In this document: piece by piece, positions 10,149 through 22,300 of the stretch
How positions within the stretch are numbered: the first letter of the stretch is position 1
Layout of the letters: every line of letters begins with the position of its first letter
NCBI GenBank assembly: GCA_963854835.1
Contig: OY978529.1
Location: 48,231,821 to 48,295,820, forward strand
Direction of reading: 5' to 3'
DNA: 64,000 nt
From: Megamerina dolium
Taxonomy: Eukaryota > Arthropoda > Insecta > Diptera > Megamerinidae
Position numbers and translations under genes: made by a program
The notes under the pieces: generated by a model
What the model was told of the DNA's origin: nothing
Seen by the model: only the letters and a program-made list of their open reading frames with translations
Database searches by the model: none

Positions 10149-11745
10149 CCTTACAGTCGGCTGGGGCCGACCAAACTATACCCTGCATATGTAGATTTGT
10201 ATATAAAAAGTTTACTCGAATATCCAACTTTTCTTTTATTTCCACTTTTCGAGAAACAATTTTTGCATATACTACTAATTTACACCCGAAATATGGTTGA
10301 CTTTGACGAAGTAAAAGGATTTTAAGATAATTCCGAGGCTTAGTATGGGAGCTATATAAAAAGTGGGCGTGGCTTACCACTTTCTAGTAAATCCAATTAA
10401 TTTTTCAATGTTAATCCACACCTTAAATTTGGTGTCCTACGTTGAATAGTTTCTAAGTTATGGTGGTTAACATTTTTGTTTAATTTCCTCAACTTTGTAT
10501 GGGAGCCCCAATAAGAAGTGGGCGTGGTACGCTGATTTTTCGCCAGATTATTTCCGACTACGATATTAATTTAAGTGTCAATTACGGTTATTGTAGACAT
10601 AAGATTGCCTAAGTTACAGCTGTTTCAATTTAAAATTTGTATGGGGGCTACGATAAACAGTGGGCGTGGTGCGCCCATTTTCTGTGAGCCTAGTTGCTCG
10701 TACAATACTAATCCATACCCTAAGTCTCGTTGTCCTAGGCTAAATGGTTTGTAAGCTATGGAGCTTAAAATTTTAGTTTAATTCACTCGACTTTGTATGG
10801 GAGACCCATGAAGGAGTGGGCGTGGCACACTGATTTTCTGCCAGATTTTTGCCGACTACGATATTAATTTAAGTGTCAATTATGGTTATTCTAGACAGAA
10901 GATTGCCGAAGTTACAGCTGTTTCAATTTAAAATTTGTATGGGGGCTACGATAAACACTGGGCATGGTGCACCCATTTTCTGTGAGCCTAGTTGCTCGTA
11001 CAATACTAATCCACACCTTAAATCTCGTTATTCTACGCTAAATAGTTTGCAAGTTATAACCGGTAACATTTTTTTTTAATTTCCGCAACTTTGTATGGGA
11101 GACCCAAAAAGGAGTGGGCGTGGCACATTGATTTTCTGCCATATTATTTCTGACTACCGTGTTAATCTAAGTGTCAATTATGGTTATTCTAGACAGAAGA
11201 TTGTAGAAGTTACAGCAGTTTCAATTTAAAAGAAGTACAGACACTTTGTATGGGAGCTACGCTAGAAAGTAGGCGTGGCTCACCCAATTTTGGCGAGGTT
11301 ATATAGTGGTATAATATAACTCTATGTGCAAAATATTGTTGTCCCAAGTGGTATATTATGTGAGTTATAGCAAGTTAAAGATTTTGAAAATTTCGAGGTT
11401 AGTCGCTTTGAATGCTTGGTGTGGGCGTGGTTATTGACCGATCATGCCCAATATCAATCCCCTCCGTACCCTTGGATCATAGATTACTTATGCCAAATTT
11501 CATCGAAATAGCTCAATATTTACTCAAGTTATCGTGCGAACCAGCCAGGTGACAGACAGACGGACGGACGGACGGACGGACGGACGGACGGACGGACGGA
11601 CGGACGGACATCGTTAAATCGAAAATTTAATCGACGCTGATCACGAATATATATCCATGTCTATATCTCCGGAGATTCCTTCAAGTGGACACAAACATCT
11701 GACCGAAATGAATATACCATGCATATTGCATTATGCAGGGTATAA
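10149..11745 (-). mobile_element. Helentron-like non-autonomous element, copy 2 (inverted relative to copy 1)
   Basis: In minus-strand sense it starts TATACCCTGCATAATGC (11743 leftward) and ends with the hairpin GTCGGC/GCCGAC at about 10155-10172 and a TGTAAGGAG T-run. Central modules of about 297 bp repeat; for example GGGGGCTACGATAAACA occurs at about 10644 and 10941. A (CGGA)n tract lies at 11561-11609. Block C (about 45680-45715) reads straight through the insertion site, giving an empty site. It has no coding capacity. Confidence 0.65.
11561..11609 (+). repeat. (CGGA)n microsatellite inside the Helentron-like element
   Basis: About 12 perfect CGGA units. The equivalent tract in copy 1 (6307-6330) has only about four units, followed by CTGT variants, so the array has expanded in this copy. 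Confidence 0.95.
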
Positions 11746-12409
11746 AAAAGATGAAAGATGAAAATAAACAAAAAACCAAAAACAAAATTTATATTTACAT
11801 ACTACCTACATAAAACTTTAATTTATGACAATACAAAAACTACTGGAAATAATATACATAACATATACATTTTCGAAGAATCTATGGCATCAAAAATATC
11901 GTATATACAGTATAAATTATAATTAAATTAAATACACTCTAATGTTAAATGGTCAAATAATGAATATACAAAGTTGATAATATTGTCATCGGACACAATT
12001 CAAAGTTTTCAACTACCTATTCTATGTTATTGATGGTTTGGTTGTCAACATTTGTATTTAAATTGCATCTATTCATATATTTTACAAATAGTTTTCAATC
12101 GATTCAGAAATGGAATAATTTAATACATTTCAATCAACAAATATTTATATTTAAATTACATCTACACACATCAAATATTCATAGAAATAATATCTCAATA
12201 ATATTTCCATCTGTTAAAGACCAATTTAAGTGAATACTCAAAACCGATTCGAAAATTTCTATATCAACAAATTTCAAATAATGATTTAATTGGGAGAAAT
12301 TTCATTTGTGAACTTGGATTTATTACTACCAACTCACTATTTCAAGTGCATATATACGCTATCTATATCTATTGCACTTCATCCAAATTTAATCTGGTTT
12401 TAATCCATA

Positions 12410-13867
12410 TACCAACTGGTTGGTTGGTTGAAGTGATGACTCATCCATGAGTCCAAATAGCGCTTACGCACCGTTTTGTCACCACATCCTCGTTTCCAAC
12501 TGTTCGTTAAGTTGTTTGTGTGGGCAGCACGGTTAGATCCAGTTCGTGCTGTTTAGAAACCTTAGGAGGTTGTTGATGTTTATTTCCGCCAGCTCATCAA
12601 TATACCTAGGGTGTTCATTCTCTGCTTCCAAAGGGCAGGGCATTTACACAGGAAGTGGAAGACCGTTTCTGTTGGTTACAGATGTGGCAGAAGCCGTTGT
12701 GGGACATCCCCATTTTGGCCGCCTGTTCTCCGATGAGCCAGAAGCCAGTAATGACTGCCGTCAGTCTTGAGATATCTTTTCGATTCCTGTTTATCAGTAG
12801 TGTTGTTTGTTTAGGATTGTATGTAGGCCAGAGTGACCTACTAGTCTTACACTTCATAAGACTTTTCCACCTACAATCCGATATTTGTAGATATTTTGTG
12901 TTGATGGTTCTTTTAGCTACACTCAGCGGTATGAACACCGGTTCTGCAAGAGCCTCTTGCATTGCCGATCCGCTTCTTGACAGTTCGTCGGCTTTTTCGT
13001 TTCCTTCTATGTTCCGGTGTCCCGGAACCCAGATCAATGAAACGTTGTGCTGTTCGCTGAGTGTATTGAGACTCCTTCTACTTTGTTCCACTAGGAAGGA
13101 GGATAAGACTGCTGAGTTCAAGGCCTGAATTGCAGCTTGGCTGTCCGATATTATAGCTATATTGAGCTTGAATCTGAAGTCTGCGATTAGTATCCTACAA
13201 GCTTCCCCAATTGCAAACACTTCCGCCTGGAATACGCTAGACAAGTTGGGGAGGCGCACAGACTTGTCCACTTTTAATCTCTCGGAATATATTCCTGCCC
13301 CTACGCCACAATCCATTTTGGAGCCGTCCGTGTAGATTGTGGTGTCGAAGCTGTTTAACAAACATCCCTTAGTCCAATCCTTCCTCGAAGGAAAAACTAC
13401 CGTGAAATTTCTATTGAAATTCATCTTCGGGATTACGACTTTATAGCTCCGACTACCGCTGCACATGCTGACCTTTGTATACTGCTAAGTTTATTAGTGG
13501 TGTAGGCCTTTTCCAAGGCTTTCCACCAAACAACCGAGCCATACGATAAGATTGGGCGTATAACCGCTTTGTACAACCATAAAGTAAATTTTGGTTGGAG
13601 ACCCCATTTCCTACCAATTACTCTTTTGCAGGTATAGAGGGCAATGCAGGCCTTCTTTACTCGGTTTTCAGTATTTAACCTCCAGCTAAGCTTGGAGTCC
13701 AAGATAATCCCCAAGTATTTAGCATTGGAAGCAAGAGTTAAGGGTTGATGGTTTAATTTAGGCAAGTCAAATTTGGGTATTTTGATTCTGTTGGTGAAAA
13801 GCATCAGTACTGTTTTATCCGGATTCAGCCTTAGGCCACACCTGATAGCCCAAGAGCTGAGCTCGTA
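12410..13867 (-). pseudogene. 5'-truncated non-LTR retrotransposon: RT end, RNase H, zinc knuckle
   Basis: The minus strand from about 13867 reads the RT thumb region (LRLNPDKTVLMLF, then NAKYLGIILDSKLSW, then YGSVVWW). A frame change at about 13450 leads into an RNase H domain with YTDGSK, QAEVFAI, SDSQAA and NEKADELSR, the expected acidic residues. The end holds a CHICN knuckle, and the frame shifts again near 12640. This domain order fits I/R1-like elements with RNase H. The 3' end on the plus strand has a short GGTT tract at about 12418-12432. It is truncated upstream and not functional. Confidence 0.85.
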
Positions 13868-15392
13868 TGTGCATTAATATAGATGTAAGCTCACTACTAT
13901 TCCAAATTAAAGTTTTTCATTAAATTCATATGATGCGGTTGTTAGATATGTAATCGATGCAAATGTATGAAATGTATACATAACCGTTTTGTTTTTTAAT
14001 TTCCCCTAAAAATTTAATCGTATCAATAGTATTTAACACAATTAGTTTTTTGTTGACTTTATACCACATTTAATAGAAATAAATCTTTTTGAATTTCATA
14101 CTTTTCATATACACAACCGAATGAATGCGCACACTGTGCACGCTGGCTGCACATTAACTAACATAGAGTGTGTCAAATGTTTGCAAATACATGCACAAGT
14201 ACTTACTCACAGTGTACTGGTATCAATGTTTACTTGTTGCCAGTCGTGACATCATATAACAACTGATAGCATGACGCACATACATGTGGATACACATGCA
14301 CACACACACACAAACATATTGACTTATGCAGTTGAGTGCCTTTTGGGCTAGCAATGAATTGTTGTTGGTAAGTAATATTATGGACATAACACATGTTGGC
14401 ATAGATTGGTAAGAAGGAAAGTATGCTGTATGCTTAATACCCAATGGGTGGCAAGAGATTAGCTCCGAGTAGGAGCACAAAGGAAGCTTGAAAAATGTTG
14501 TTCAAAGAGAAAAATATTTTCATTTCAAAATTAAGATTAAGGCAGGATGCAAACAACATACAATATATACTACATATTATGCAGATAAAAAAAATACCAT
14601 ATGAGCACAAAGTGAAAAAAGCCATAAAAGGCTACACATTTTTCATACAATATTTTATGATGAACTGTACACACACACAATTAAAGAACTTTGTTAAAGT
14701 GTATATGATTTTTCTATCGTAAATATGATAAAGTTTTATTTGACGATTTTTACATGCCAACCTTGGATTATGTTTCTTAGAAAAAGCCATTGAAATAAAA
14801 TTGAATTAATATTAAATTTAAATGTAAAATATAAATATTGTTTCTACATAGTTATAAAAATTGTCTTCGAATGTCTATTGGAGACTTTACATTGGGGCAA
14901 TTCTCAGGGAACGTCACTGTGTCACTCTCAGCTGTCCAGTCTCATCAATTTTTTTATATTTGCCATGATATTGACAAACTTATCCCCATAACTATAAGTC
15001 ATACCATATCGATTCGATATATGGTGCAGAAGAGGACTATATATTTACTATATTTCTCTTTATATACTCTATACTTTATATGGCTTTATACTCATACAAT
15101 ATAATAATTTTTCTTTAACACAATAGAAATTAGCCACCTCCTTTTGCGTTGGGTAAACGCAGTAATATTTGTATGTATATGGTATATTATGTTGTTCAAT
15201 GTAATGATAAATAAAGATTTGTTGTTTATGTTCTTTATATACTACATATGCTATAAATATATAGTACAATAAAAAATATATTATAACAATGTGCTATAAA
15301 AGACACACACATAAAATTGCCTTCCTATGTAAATATTTTTATTTAAACATTTCTTTTCGCAGACTTTGAAAAAAAAAACAAAACATTTTTAT

Positions 15393-15735
15393 TGCTACTA
15401 CCCAGTAGAACTAAACACCATCGTTTGAGTAATCCGGGAGTATTACCTACGAGTACGGCATTACTCTCCTTTACTCACCATACTTCTGTGCTATTTTGTA
15501 TACTCCCTTTTTACAATGGAGAAACTTCCGTTCATCTCCCCAACGAACAACCGAGCAATGGGAGAGTTTTGCAGAATCTTTCCCCAAACTTCCCAAATGA
15601 GTTACGATGGAGCTTTTTTTAAAAAACTCACTTCTCTCCTAAGCCACCAATTAGGGAGTTTTAGAGTATCATTCCTCTAGTCTCCTATAAAAGCAATTGA
15701 AGAGTACTTGTTGAGACTTCCCAAAGAAACAATCA
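15393..15735. other. Insertion-like segment specific to block A, unclassified
   Basis: Block A and block C match up to TTTTTATTGC(T/A)ACTA (15400 and 47345), after which A carries about 330 bp of less AT-rich DNA. It is rich in ACTCCC/GGGAGT-like words and has no match in C. No open frame, terminal repeats or target duplication could be recognised with confidence. A worn MITE is possible. Confidence 0.25.
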
Positions 15736-15889
15736 AATAAAAATTTCTTTTTTATAATGAACCGTATTATTTTCAAGTTTTGAATTAAAATTAATTGCTC
15801 AACATTTATTATAGATATTTGATGTTTTCTCCAAAATCGTTCATAAGTTCTTTATCACGTTCTTATCAGTACTTTGCTCTGGTTATGAC

Positions 15890-16250
15890 ATTACGTGTGG
15901 ACAGTTCCAAATTAGCCAAGACTGCGCAATTACCGACACTTGTGTTTGGAATCATTTTTCTATTTCTTCAATAAACACGAGGAGCTGCGGACATACTGGC
16001 CCATACCATCGCGCTATTTCCACCATACTTTGTCGTGGCCTTGCTTTTGCAGTTCGGTATTTGATTTTAGCCACATTATGTTTTTCATTGTTTATTGGGT
16101 TCATTCTATCCGATCCAAAAATATTAAATTTATCCTCGCCTGCAAATATGACGCTGTTCCAAAAGTCCAAAAGCAACATCTTAAGGCCACGGTAAAGTAT
16201 GGTGGCGGCGGTGTGATGGATGGCGTTATACGAATCGGTTGGGCGGGTAA
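15890..16250 (-). pseudogene. Tc1-like transposase relic with an inverted end
   Basis: The minus strand from 16179 reads LLDFWNSVIFAGEDKFNIFG, the block around the first catalytic Asp (here GED instead of ADE). Further on come a MVEIARWYGP region and VFIEEIEK. It matches the intact element at 7475-8182 but lacks everything else. At 16185-16230 the plus strand reads HLKATVKYGGGGVM, the same family in opposite orientation, so two fragments meet head to head at about 16180. Confidence 0.7.
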
Positions 16251-17378
16251 GTAGAATCGTGAGACAAGCCGTTAAAAATAAAAATAATCAACAGTATTTG
16301 TTCTAATGTTTGCTCTCACTCTCAAGGAGATGCTGATATTAGCTACATCTATACGAATTACATCTAGGTTAAATTTGTCCTCGTCAAAAGATGTGTTTAT
16401 CCATGTGTAATATATACGTATAAATATGTAATTGAATATTCCAAAATAAATATGTATAAGAAACTAAAAGTAATAAAGTCTTTAATATTTAACACAACGA
16501 AATATTGTATAAATAAAGTAACAAAATGAATATTATATGATACCTAAATTCAATTAATTTATCACTCATTTAAGATAATAAAAATCAATATTAAAGTTGT
16601 ACATTTGATTGTCTATTATCACCGACATATGTGCAATACTCTATAAATTTCCATGACTACATGATCCATCATTCATACATGAAATGAGGATTATGTATGA
16701 AAAGTCCATAGAATTCCTCACTCTTGTGATGATGTCTCAAAAATATTATCTGAGAATATCCAGTCAATCCAATAAGCATCCTACAATTACTGAAATACCC
16801 TTTGACTATACACTTTAAACTTTAAATATGGTCTTCTTCAATAATTTTTTCGTTTAAAAATTCAAAGTTCATGTGGTGATAAGATAGACTAAAATAATTT
16901 TTTTTCTCTAATTCTTGTCAAAAGAAGGTAAGGGATTGTATATTCGTGTTTTTAAACACATTAAAATATTGCAAATAAATATTTATTGAACGTTTTCATC
17001 TTTTTCACGCCGCTGGCTACATTTAACCCTTTAAAACTAATATGTTATACTGCCTATATATGTACATACATACCATATGTATATACACTGACTTATTTAT
17101 ATACGAGTAGGTTCATACAATTTTTGGTGTGTGGTTTTTGATTTTCATCAATACTTAACTAACATATTTTTCACTAATGAACTGATGATAAATAACTAAC
17201 ACATCGATTCATCATTTTAAAAATCAGAAGCTGTCATGATTGCATGATTGCATCGATTGAGTATTGCTTGTTTATTATATTTATTTTACTCGTATATTAT
17301 ACATGTGTAACATTATTGAGGTTGTATAGTCAAAATTATTATTTTTAGTAAAGACTCTCTATTGTATATGTATATGTA

Positions 17379-18657
17379 CAAGGTGCGACAATTATATATT
17401 AAGACTGCCTTTAGAAAACACAATTAAAACACGATATCTGCTAATTTTTCGGTATATTTATTCGAAATATTCTCCTCCTGATTCAATGCAATTGTTACAT
17501 CGATTTAATAGTGATTCAAAAGCGTATTCCAGCTCATTTTTCGGAATTGCATCCAGTGCCCTCGTCGAAGCCCGTCTGAATGTCATCAAAAAAACATCCT
17601 TTCAACTTCAATATCAGTTTTGGGAACAAAAAGATGTCGCACGGTGTCAAATCAGGTGAATACGGCGGGTGATTCAACACACAGACCTGATTCCTAGCCA
17701 AAAATTGACGAACAATGAGTGCTGTGTGACTCGGTGCATTATCGTACAACAGAGACCAAGTTTTTGGATCGCGGCGGTATTCTGGTCGAACACGACGGAT
17801 TCTGGACATCGAACGCTTCAAAACTTCGAGGCAACATGCGGAAGTAACTGTTTGACCAGTTGGAACAAATTCTTTGTGGATAATTCCTTTGCTATCGAAG
17901 AATGTGATGAGCATTGCTTTGATTTTTCGTGTTTTTTTTTTTTGGCCTGTGGTGAGTTTTTTGATTTCCATTCCGCACTTTGACGCTTGGTTTCTGGATC
18001 GTATTGGAAACACCGTGTTTCATCACCCGTAGCAATTGTTTTCAGGAAGTTTAGATCATTTTCTGCAGCTGCAACCATGTCTCCAGAATGACTGACTCTC
18101 ATTAATTTTTGGTCCTCGGTCAATGTGTGTGGAACAAATCAAGCGCAGACCTTTGTTTTGCCCAAATCCTCGTGAAGAATGAGTCGGATAGTTGATGTTT
18201 AAGGCATCTTCCATCATTTTCACTGAAGCATTGCGGTCTTCTGTAATAAAATCACGAACTTTCTGGATCGCTTCCGGCGTCCGCACTGAAATTGGCCTTC
18301 CTTCTTTTATTTCATCTTCCAGCGACTCTCTGCCGTCCACAAACATTTGATCTTGATAAACAAGCATCGCCATACGCTTGCTGCATCATTCCGAATGTTT
18401 CTGATGCACTTTTACCAATTTTTGCTTGGAATTTAATGACTGCTCTTTGCTCCATGTTAAAATTTCATCATCAAACGAACACGTGTTTTGCGAAATGAAT
18501 GTCAATAAACATTAAATGTCAACCAAATGCCATGAAATTTTGACAGTTAGTAGAGGAAGATTGAAGCTTCAAAACGCCATCTATGTACTCACACATAGAT
18601 GGCGCGCTTGGTTGCTGAGGTATGGTTCGAGTCTCAATACATAATTGTCACACCTTG
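17379..18657 (-). mobile_element. mariner element with both terminal repeats, 1279 bp
   Basis: The ends are CAAGGTGCGACAATTATATA on the left and, on the minus strand, CAAGGTGTGACAATTATGTA on the right. Each lies next to a TA (17377-17378 and 18658-18659), giving nearly matching inverted repeats of about 28 bp. Length and TA target fit mariner. It lies just beyond the 3' end of the kinase gene and marks the right border of block A. Confidence 0.9.
17458..18455 (-). pseudogene. mariner D,D34D transposase, frameshifted
   Basis: It starts MEQRAVIKFQAKIGKSASET at 18455. Part of the HTH after CLSRS is missing, and the reading continues in three overlapping frames (18373-18056, 18123-17818, 18013-17534), so at least two frameshifts are present. 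The catalytic residues remain: D in TGDETRC, D in LYDNAPSHT, and D in YSPDLTPCDIFLFP. The C-terminus CIESGGEYFE and a TAA at 17458-17460 are normal for the family. A run of Lys codons (KKKKHEKSK) near the first D is a likely slippage site. Inactive. Confidence 0.85.
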
Positions 18658-18659
18658 TA

Positions 18660-19362
18660 TATGAGCCTAAAGCAACATGCTGTATCTGATTTTTCATTCT
18701 GCTGAAAAGAAGGTCGATCGGTCTCGTTCCGCTGATAACCAGCACTCTATGCACCTGAGCCAATACCCTCGAAAATATTCAACCAAGTTTTTTCCAACCA
18801 ATAAGATTTAAAACAATATAGAAATTTTAATACAATCGCATCTATGATGCAATGTGTTAAATTTTATTTCATATTTAAAATATACATTGAAAATTAACAT
18901 ACATACAGAATGTTTCACTAAAAGTGGTGTGTGTGTGTGTGTGTGGTAAGAGTAAAAATTCATCAACTATGTTGATGGTTTAATATTTGAACACAGAAAC
19001 TATTCATATATAAATTCTTTATTACATATCTGAAGGTACATAAATACATATTTACTGGATTAAGTAGGCTCGAGTAAGAAAATTTTATCTATCATATGAG
19101 TATCATTGTGGAGGATTGCTTTAAAAATATATATTATATATCATATAACATGTCTGATATATTTTTGTAGTATGAAGCAATGTATATAAAGTAAACAATA
19201 TACTTAATTGATAAAACATTAAAACAACTAGTCTGTGGTACACTTTATAAAAGTGTTTCATGTCACAAACTACATATTATTTACATATACTCGTCAAAAT
19301 ATGTATGTATGTGTAAATATATGTACATCAGCTCTCTTGGCATCCTGGTCAAGTATATATTA
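18660..19362. other. 3' flank of the kinase gene
   Basis: AT-rich DNA with a short (GT)n tract at about 18927-18944. A minus-strand AATAAA (plus-strand TTTATT at about 19017) is a possible poly(A) signal for the kinase gene. Nothing else was recognised. Confidence 0.3.
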
Positions 19363-22300
19363 TTAATATATGTTATTTTCTCGATCATGTATGGGTGGAA
19401 ATACATAATCATCACTCAGCTTACTAATATCGACATATGCTGTTTTTGGACTCAATACTTTGTGAACCTCCTCAAAGGTAGGCCTTTCATTGGGATCTTC
19501 ATGCCAGCATTGTAGCATTAGCGTATAAACTTGTGCCGTACATATTTCAGGTTTTTCCAAACGTTTACCCTCCACCAGATATGGTATTAGTTCATGATTG
19601 CTAATTGTTGGATATGGTGATGCACCAAGTGTACCAATTTCCCATAGTACAACGCCATAAGCCCAAACATCACTCTTATTGGAATAGATATTGTCACGTA
19701 TGGCTTCAATCGATAACCAACGTAGTGGCAACTATGAAAACATATGTGGCAAATCCAATTAGTATATCGTTTGAAAATCACATATACAGTATTGTGCAAA
19801 ATATTTGAAAACTATTCTTCGGATATGTGGTAGTAGTTATTATTCTTGCGAATAATCCTTTGTATTTCTTTATATTGTTATATTGAAAAGTTTTAATGCA
19901 TCCACATATAAGGTCTAGTAAAAAGAAATCCATGATCTTTACATTAAATTGAAGGTTTTATTTAGCATTAGCATAGTTAGAATGATCCGATTTAGGTCAA
20001 ATATGCACCATTTTGTTCGATAACTTGTTGCCATTTTGAAGCTAATTTCATAATGCGACTCTCATAGAAACCTCGGAGAGTCGATTTTCACAAGCTTCTC
20101 TTGAGGCGAATTTTTCACCAGCAAAATCATTCGCCATATACAGGAACAGGAAGCAATTGCTTCCTTCATTGTTGACAGTACAGGTCCGAATTAAGAGTTT
20201 GGGCGTAGGGGAGCAGCTCATAGTAGATGATTGTCTGCCAATTCCACCAAAAACATAGCAAAACCCTCCTGACCGTCAATCCTGGCTTGGCCACCGTTTG
20301 CGCCAGCTCACCGCGATTCGACCACGACCGTTTTCACTTGACGTTGTCGTAAGTGAACCACTTTTCATCACCAGTACCCATCCGCTTCAGAAATGGATCG
20401 ATTTTGTTGTGATTCGGCACCGATTCGCAGATGGAAATTCGGTCCATGAGGTTTTTTTGCGTTAACTCGTGTGGCACCCATACATCGAGTTTCTTTTTGT
20501 ATCCAGCCTTATTTAAATGGTTCCAAACGGTTTTTTGTGCATTGTTTAGCTCCTGGGCAATAGAAACAGTGCTTACATGACGGTCAGACGCGACGATTTC
20601 CATTATTTTATCGATATTTTCGATAATTGGCCTTGCATCTTTGACATCAAAATTCCGGAACGGAATCGACGAAACCAAAATTACACGTGATTGGCTGTTA
20701 CGGTATCAGGACCATAAACACTATTCAAATTTTCAGCCGTCTTTCCTGCGTTTTCGCCTTTATCGACGGAAAACTGTAAAATATGGCGTATTTTCTCTTT
20801 ACTAGTATCGATCTTTGACGCGTGCTCAAACAATACTGAGTCAAGCAATCACAAAACTGTCTGAAAAGTTTATTTAATACGAAATCCTATCTTTCTAACG
20901 CCATCTAACATAACCCGATAGTCATCTATTGGAAAAATAATGGATTTCTTTTTACTACACCTGATATATAGAAAATAATTCCCAAATATCAGAATGATTA
21001 TAAATTCTTCTCTTTTTTTTGCACAATACTGTACCTATATACAAGCAAGCTAATGATAATTACTTTTCTGGTTTTGGTATTAGTGTATATACCATGACGT
21101 GATAAGCCAAAATCGGATATTTTAAGTGTCTTGTGATCATCGATGAGAACATTGCGTGCAGCTAAATCTCTGAATAAATACAAAAAAAAAAAAATAAAAT
21201 TTGCATAAGATAGAAGCGGTACACACACACACATATGCGTGTTAACCTAATTCGCAACTTACCGATGCGTTATTTCCTGCTCCTCTAGAAATCGCATTCC
21301 ATTCGCAATTTGCAATGCAAAATTATGCAACTCCTTATTATCTAGAATATATTCAAATAGCTCATCCTCACCATCTTCCTCGATGATAGTGTAGGTAGCT
21401 ACAGAAAAACAATTAATGTGTCACATGATACTATGTTGTATGTATACCGCTATGTATGTATACTGACTTTCTGCAAATGATGGCTTCTGTTGGCGCTGTT
21501 GTTCCAATCCAATGTCGTCATTGCTCTCCGCACTCTCTATAGATTGTGTAGATATTTTCAATTCAATATATTTGACCGTATTTCCAGATGTATTCGCTGC
21601 TAGCACATTGTTATTGTCATTGTTATTGCTATTGTTGTTGTTATTGTTGTTACAAATAACATAATTGGATATTTTGCCTTTGGCAGCTTCATAGCGTACA
21701 GTACGCAGATAGCTTAACTGCCGTACAAATGGAGAGAGATTAAAGCTTGAATTTAAGAAATTTAAATAATAGAAAATCTACCAAATCACCACGTCCCACA
21801 TACTCCATAATCATAAGATACGGTGGACGTATAGTACAGCAGCCAAGAAAGCAAACAATATTGTTGTGTCTTCCAACACCTTTTAACATTTCAATTTCGC
21901 TCAAGAATTCCGACACTTCATCGGCGCTGGGATTCTCTAAATGGAATAATGGAATTTTATAGCGATTATGCAGATTTAAATCGATTCATCAGAATATGCA
22001 TAAGTCGGTGCAAGCTTTGAAATCAAATGCAGTGCATAGTTCTAATCATATTCTATGGACATTCTAGTCTTTTTGTTCATACATACTTTTCAATTGTTTA
22101 ACAGCCACAACTGTTGTCCCACGCATTCGGCGTAAATTTATTGCAATCGCTTTGTATACACGCCCAAAGGCACCCTCACCAATTTCATTACCCATTTGCA
22201 ATGAATTATGCGGAATTTCGAACATATCAGCTAAACCCTTCACTTGAGCTTCCTATATGAGGACATATAATTATTCATCATAAATGACATGCGACATGTG

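Larger units (their letters stand above)
1..17378. repeat. Duplicated intergenic block A (diverged paralog of block C)
   Basis: Outside its mobile elements, this stretch matches 39.6-50.5 kb in the same order and strand. Anchors found by eye: 50-500 with 39735-40090; 2980-3260 with 40765-41005; 9985-10130 with 44400-44515 plus 45660-45700; 11755-11900 with 45700-45855; 14110-14340 with 46705-46915; 15290-15400 with 47215-47345; 16600-16690 with 49970-50450. Matches are clear but diverged, with many indels. No coding gene is visible in the block: 1-800, 2850-4960, 5400-5830, 11750-12400, 13870-15890 and 16260-17370 hold only AT-rich DNA and simple repeats apart from the elements listed separately. 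Confidence 0.6.

Noticed and set aside
6169..11745. One 5.6-kb foldback transposon with 1.6-kb inverted arms
   Set aside because: The spacer matches host intergenic sequence in block C, and the right arm alone has an empty site there, so two separate insertions are more likely.
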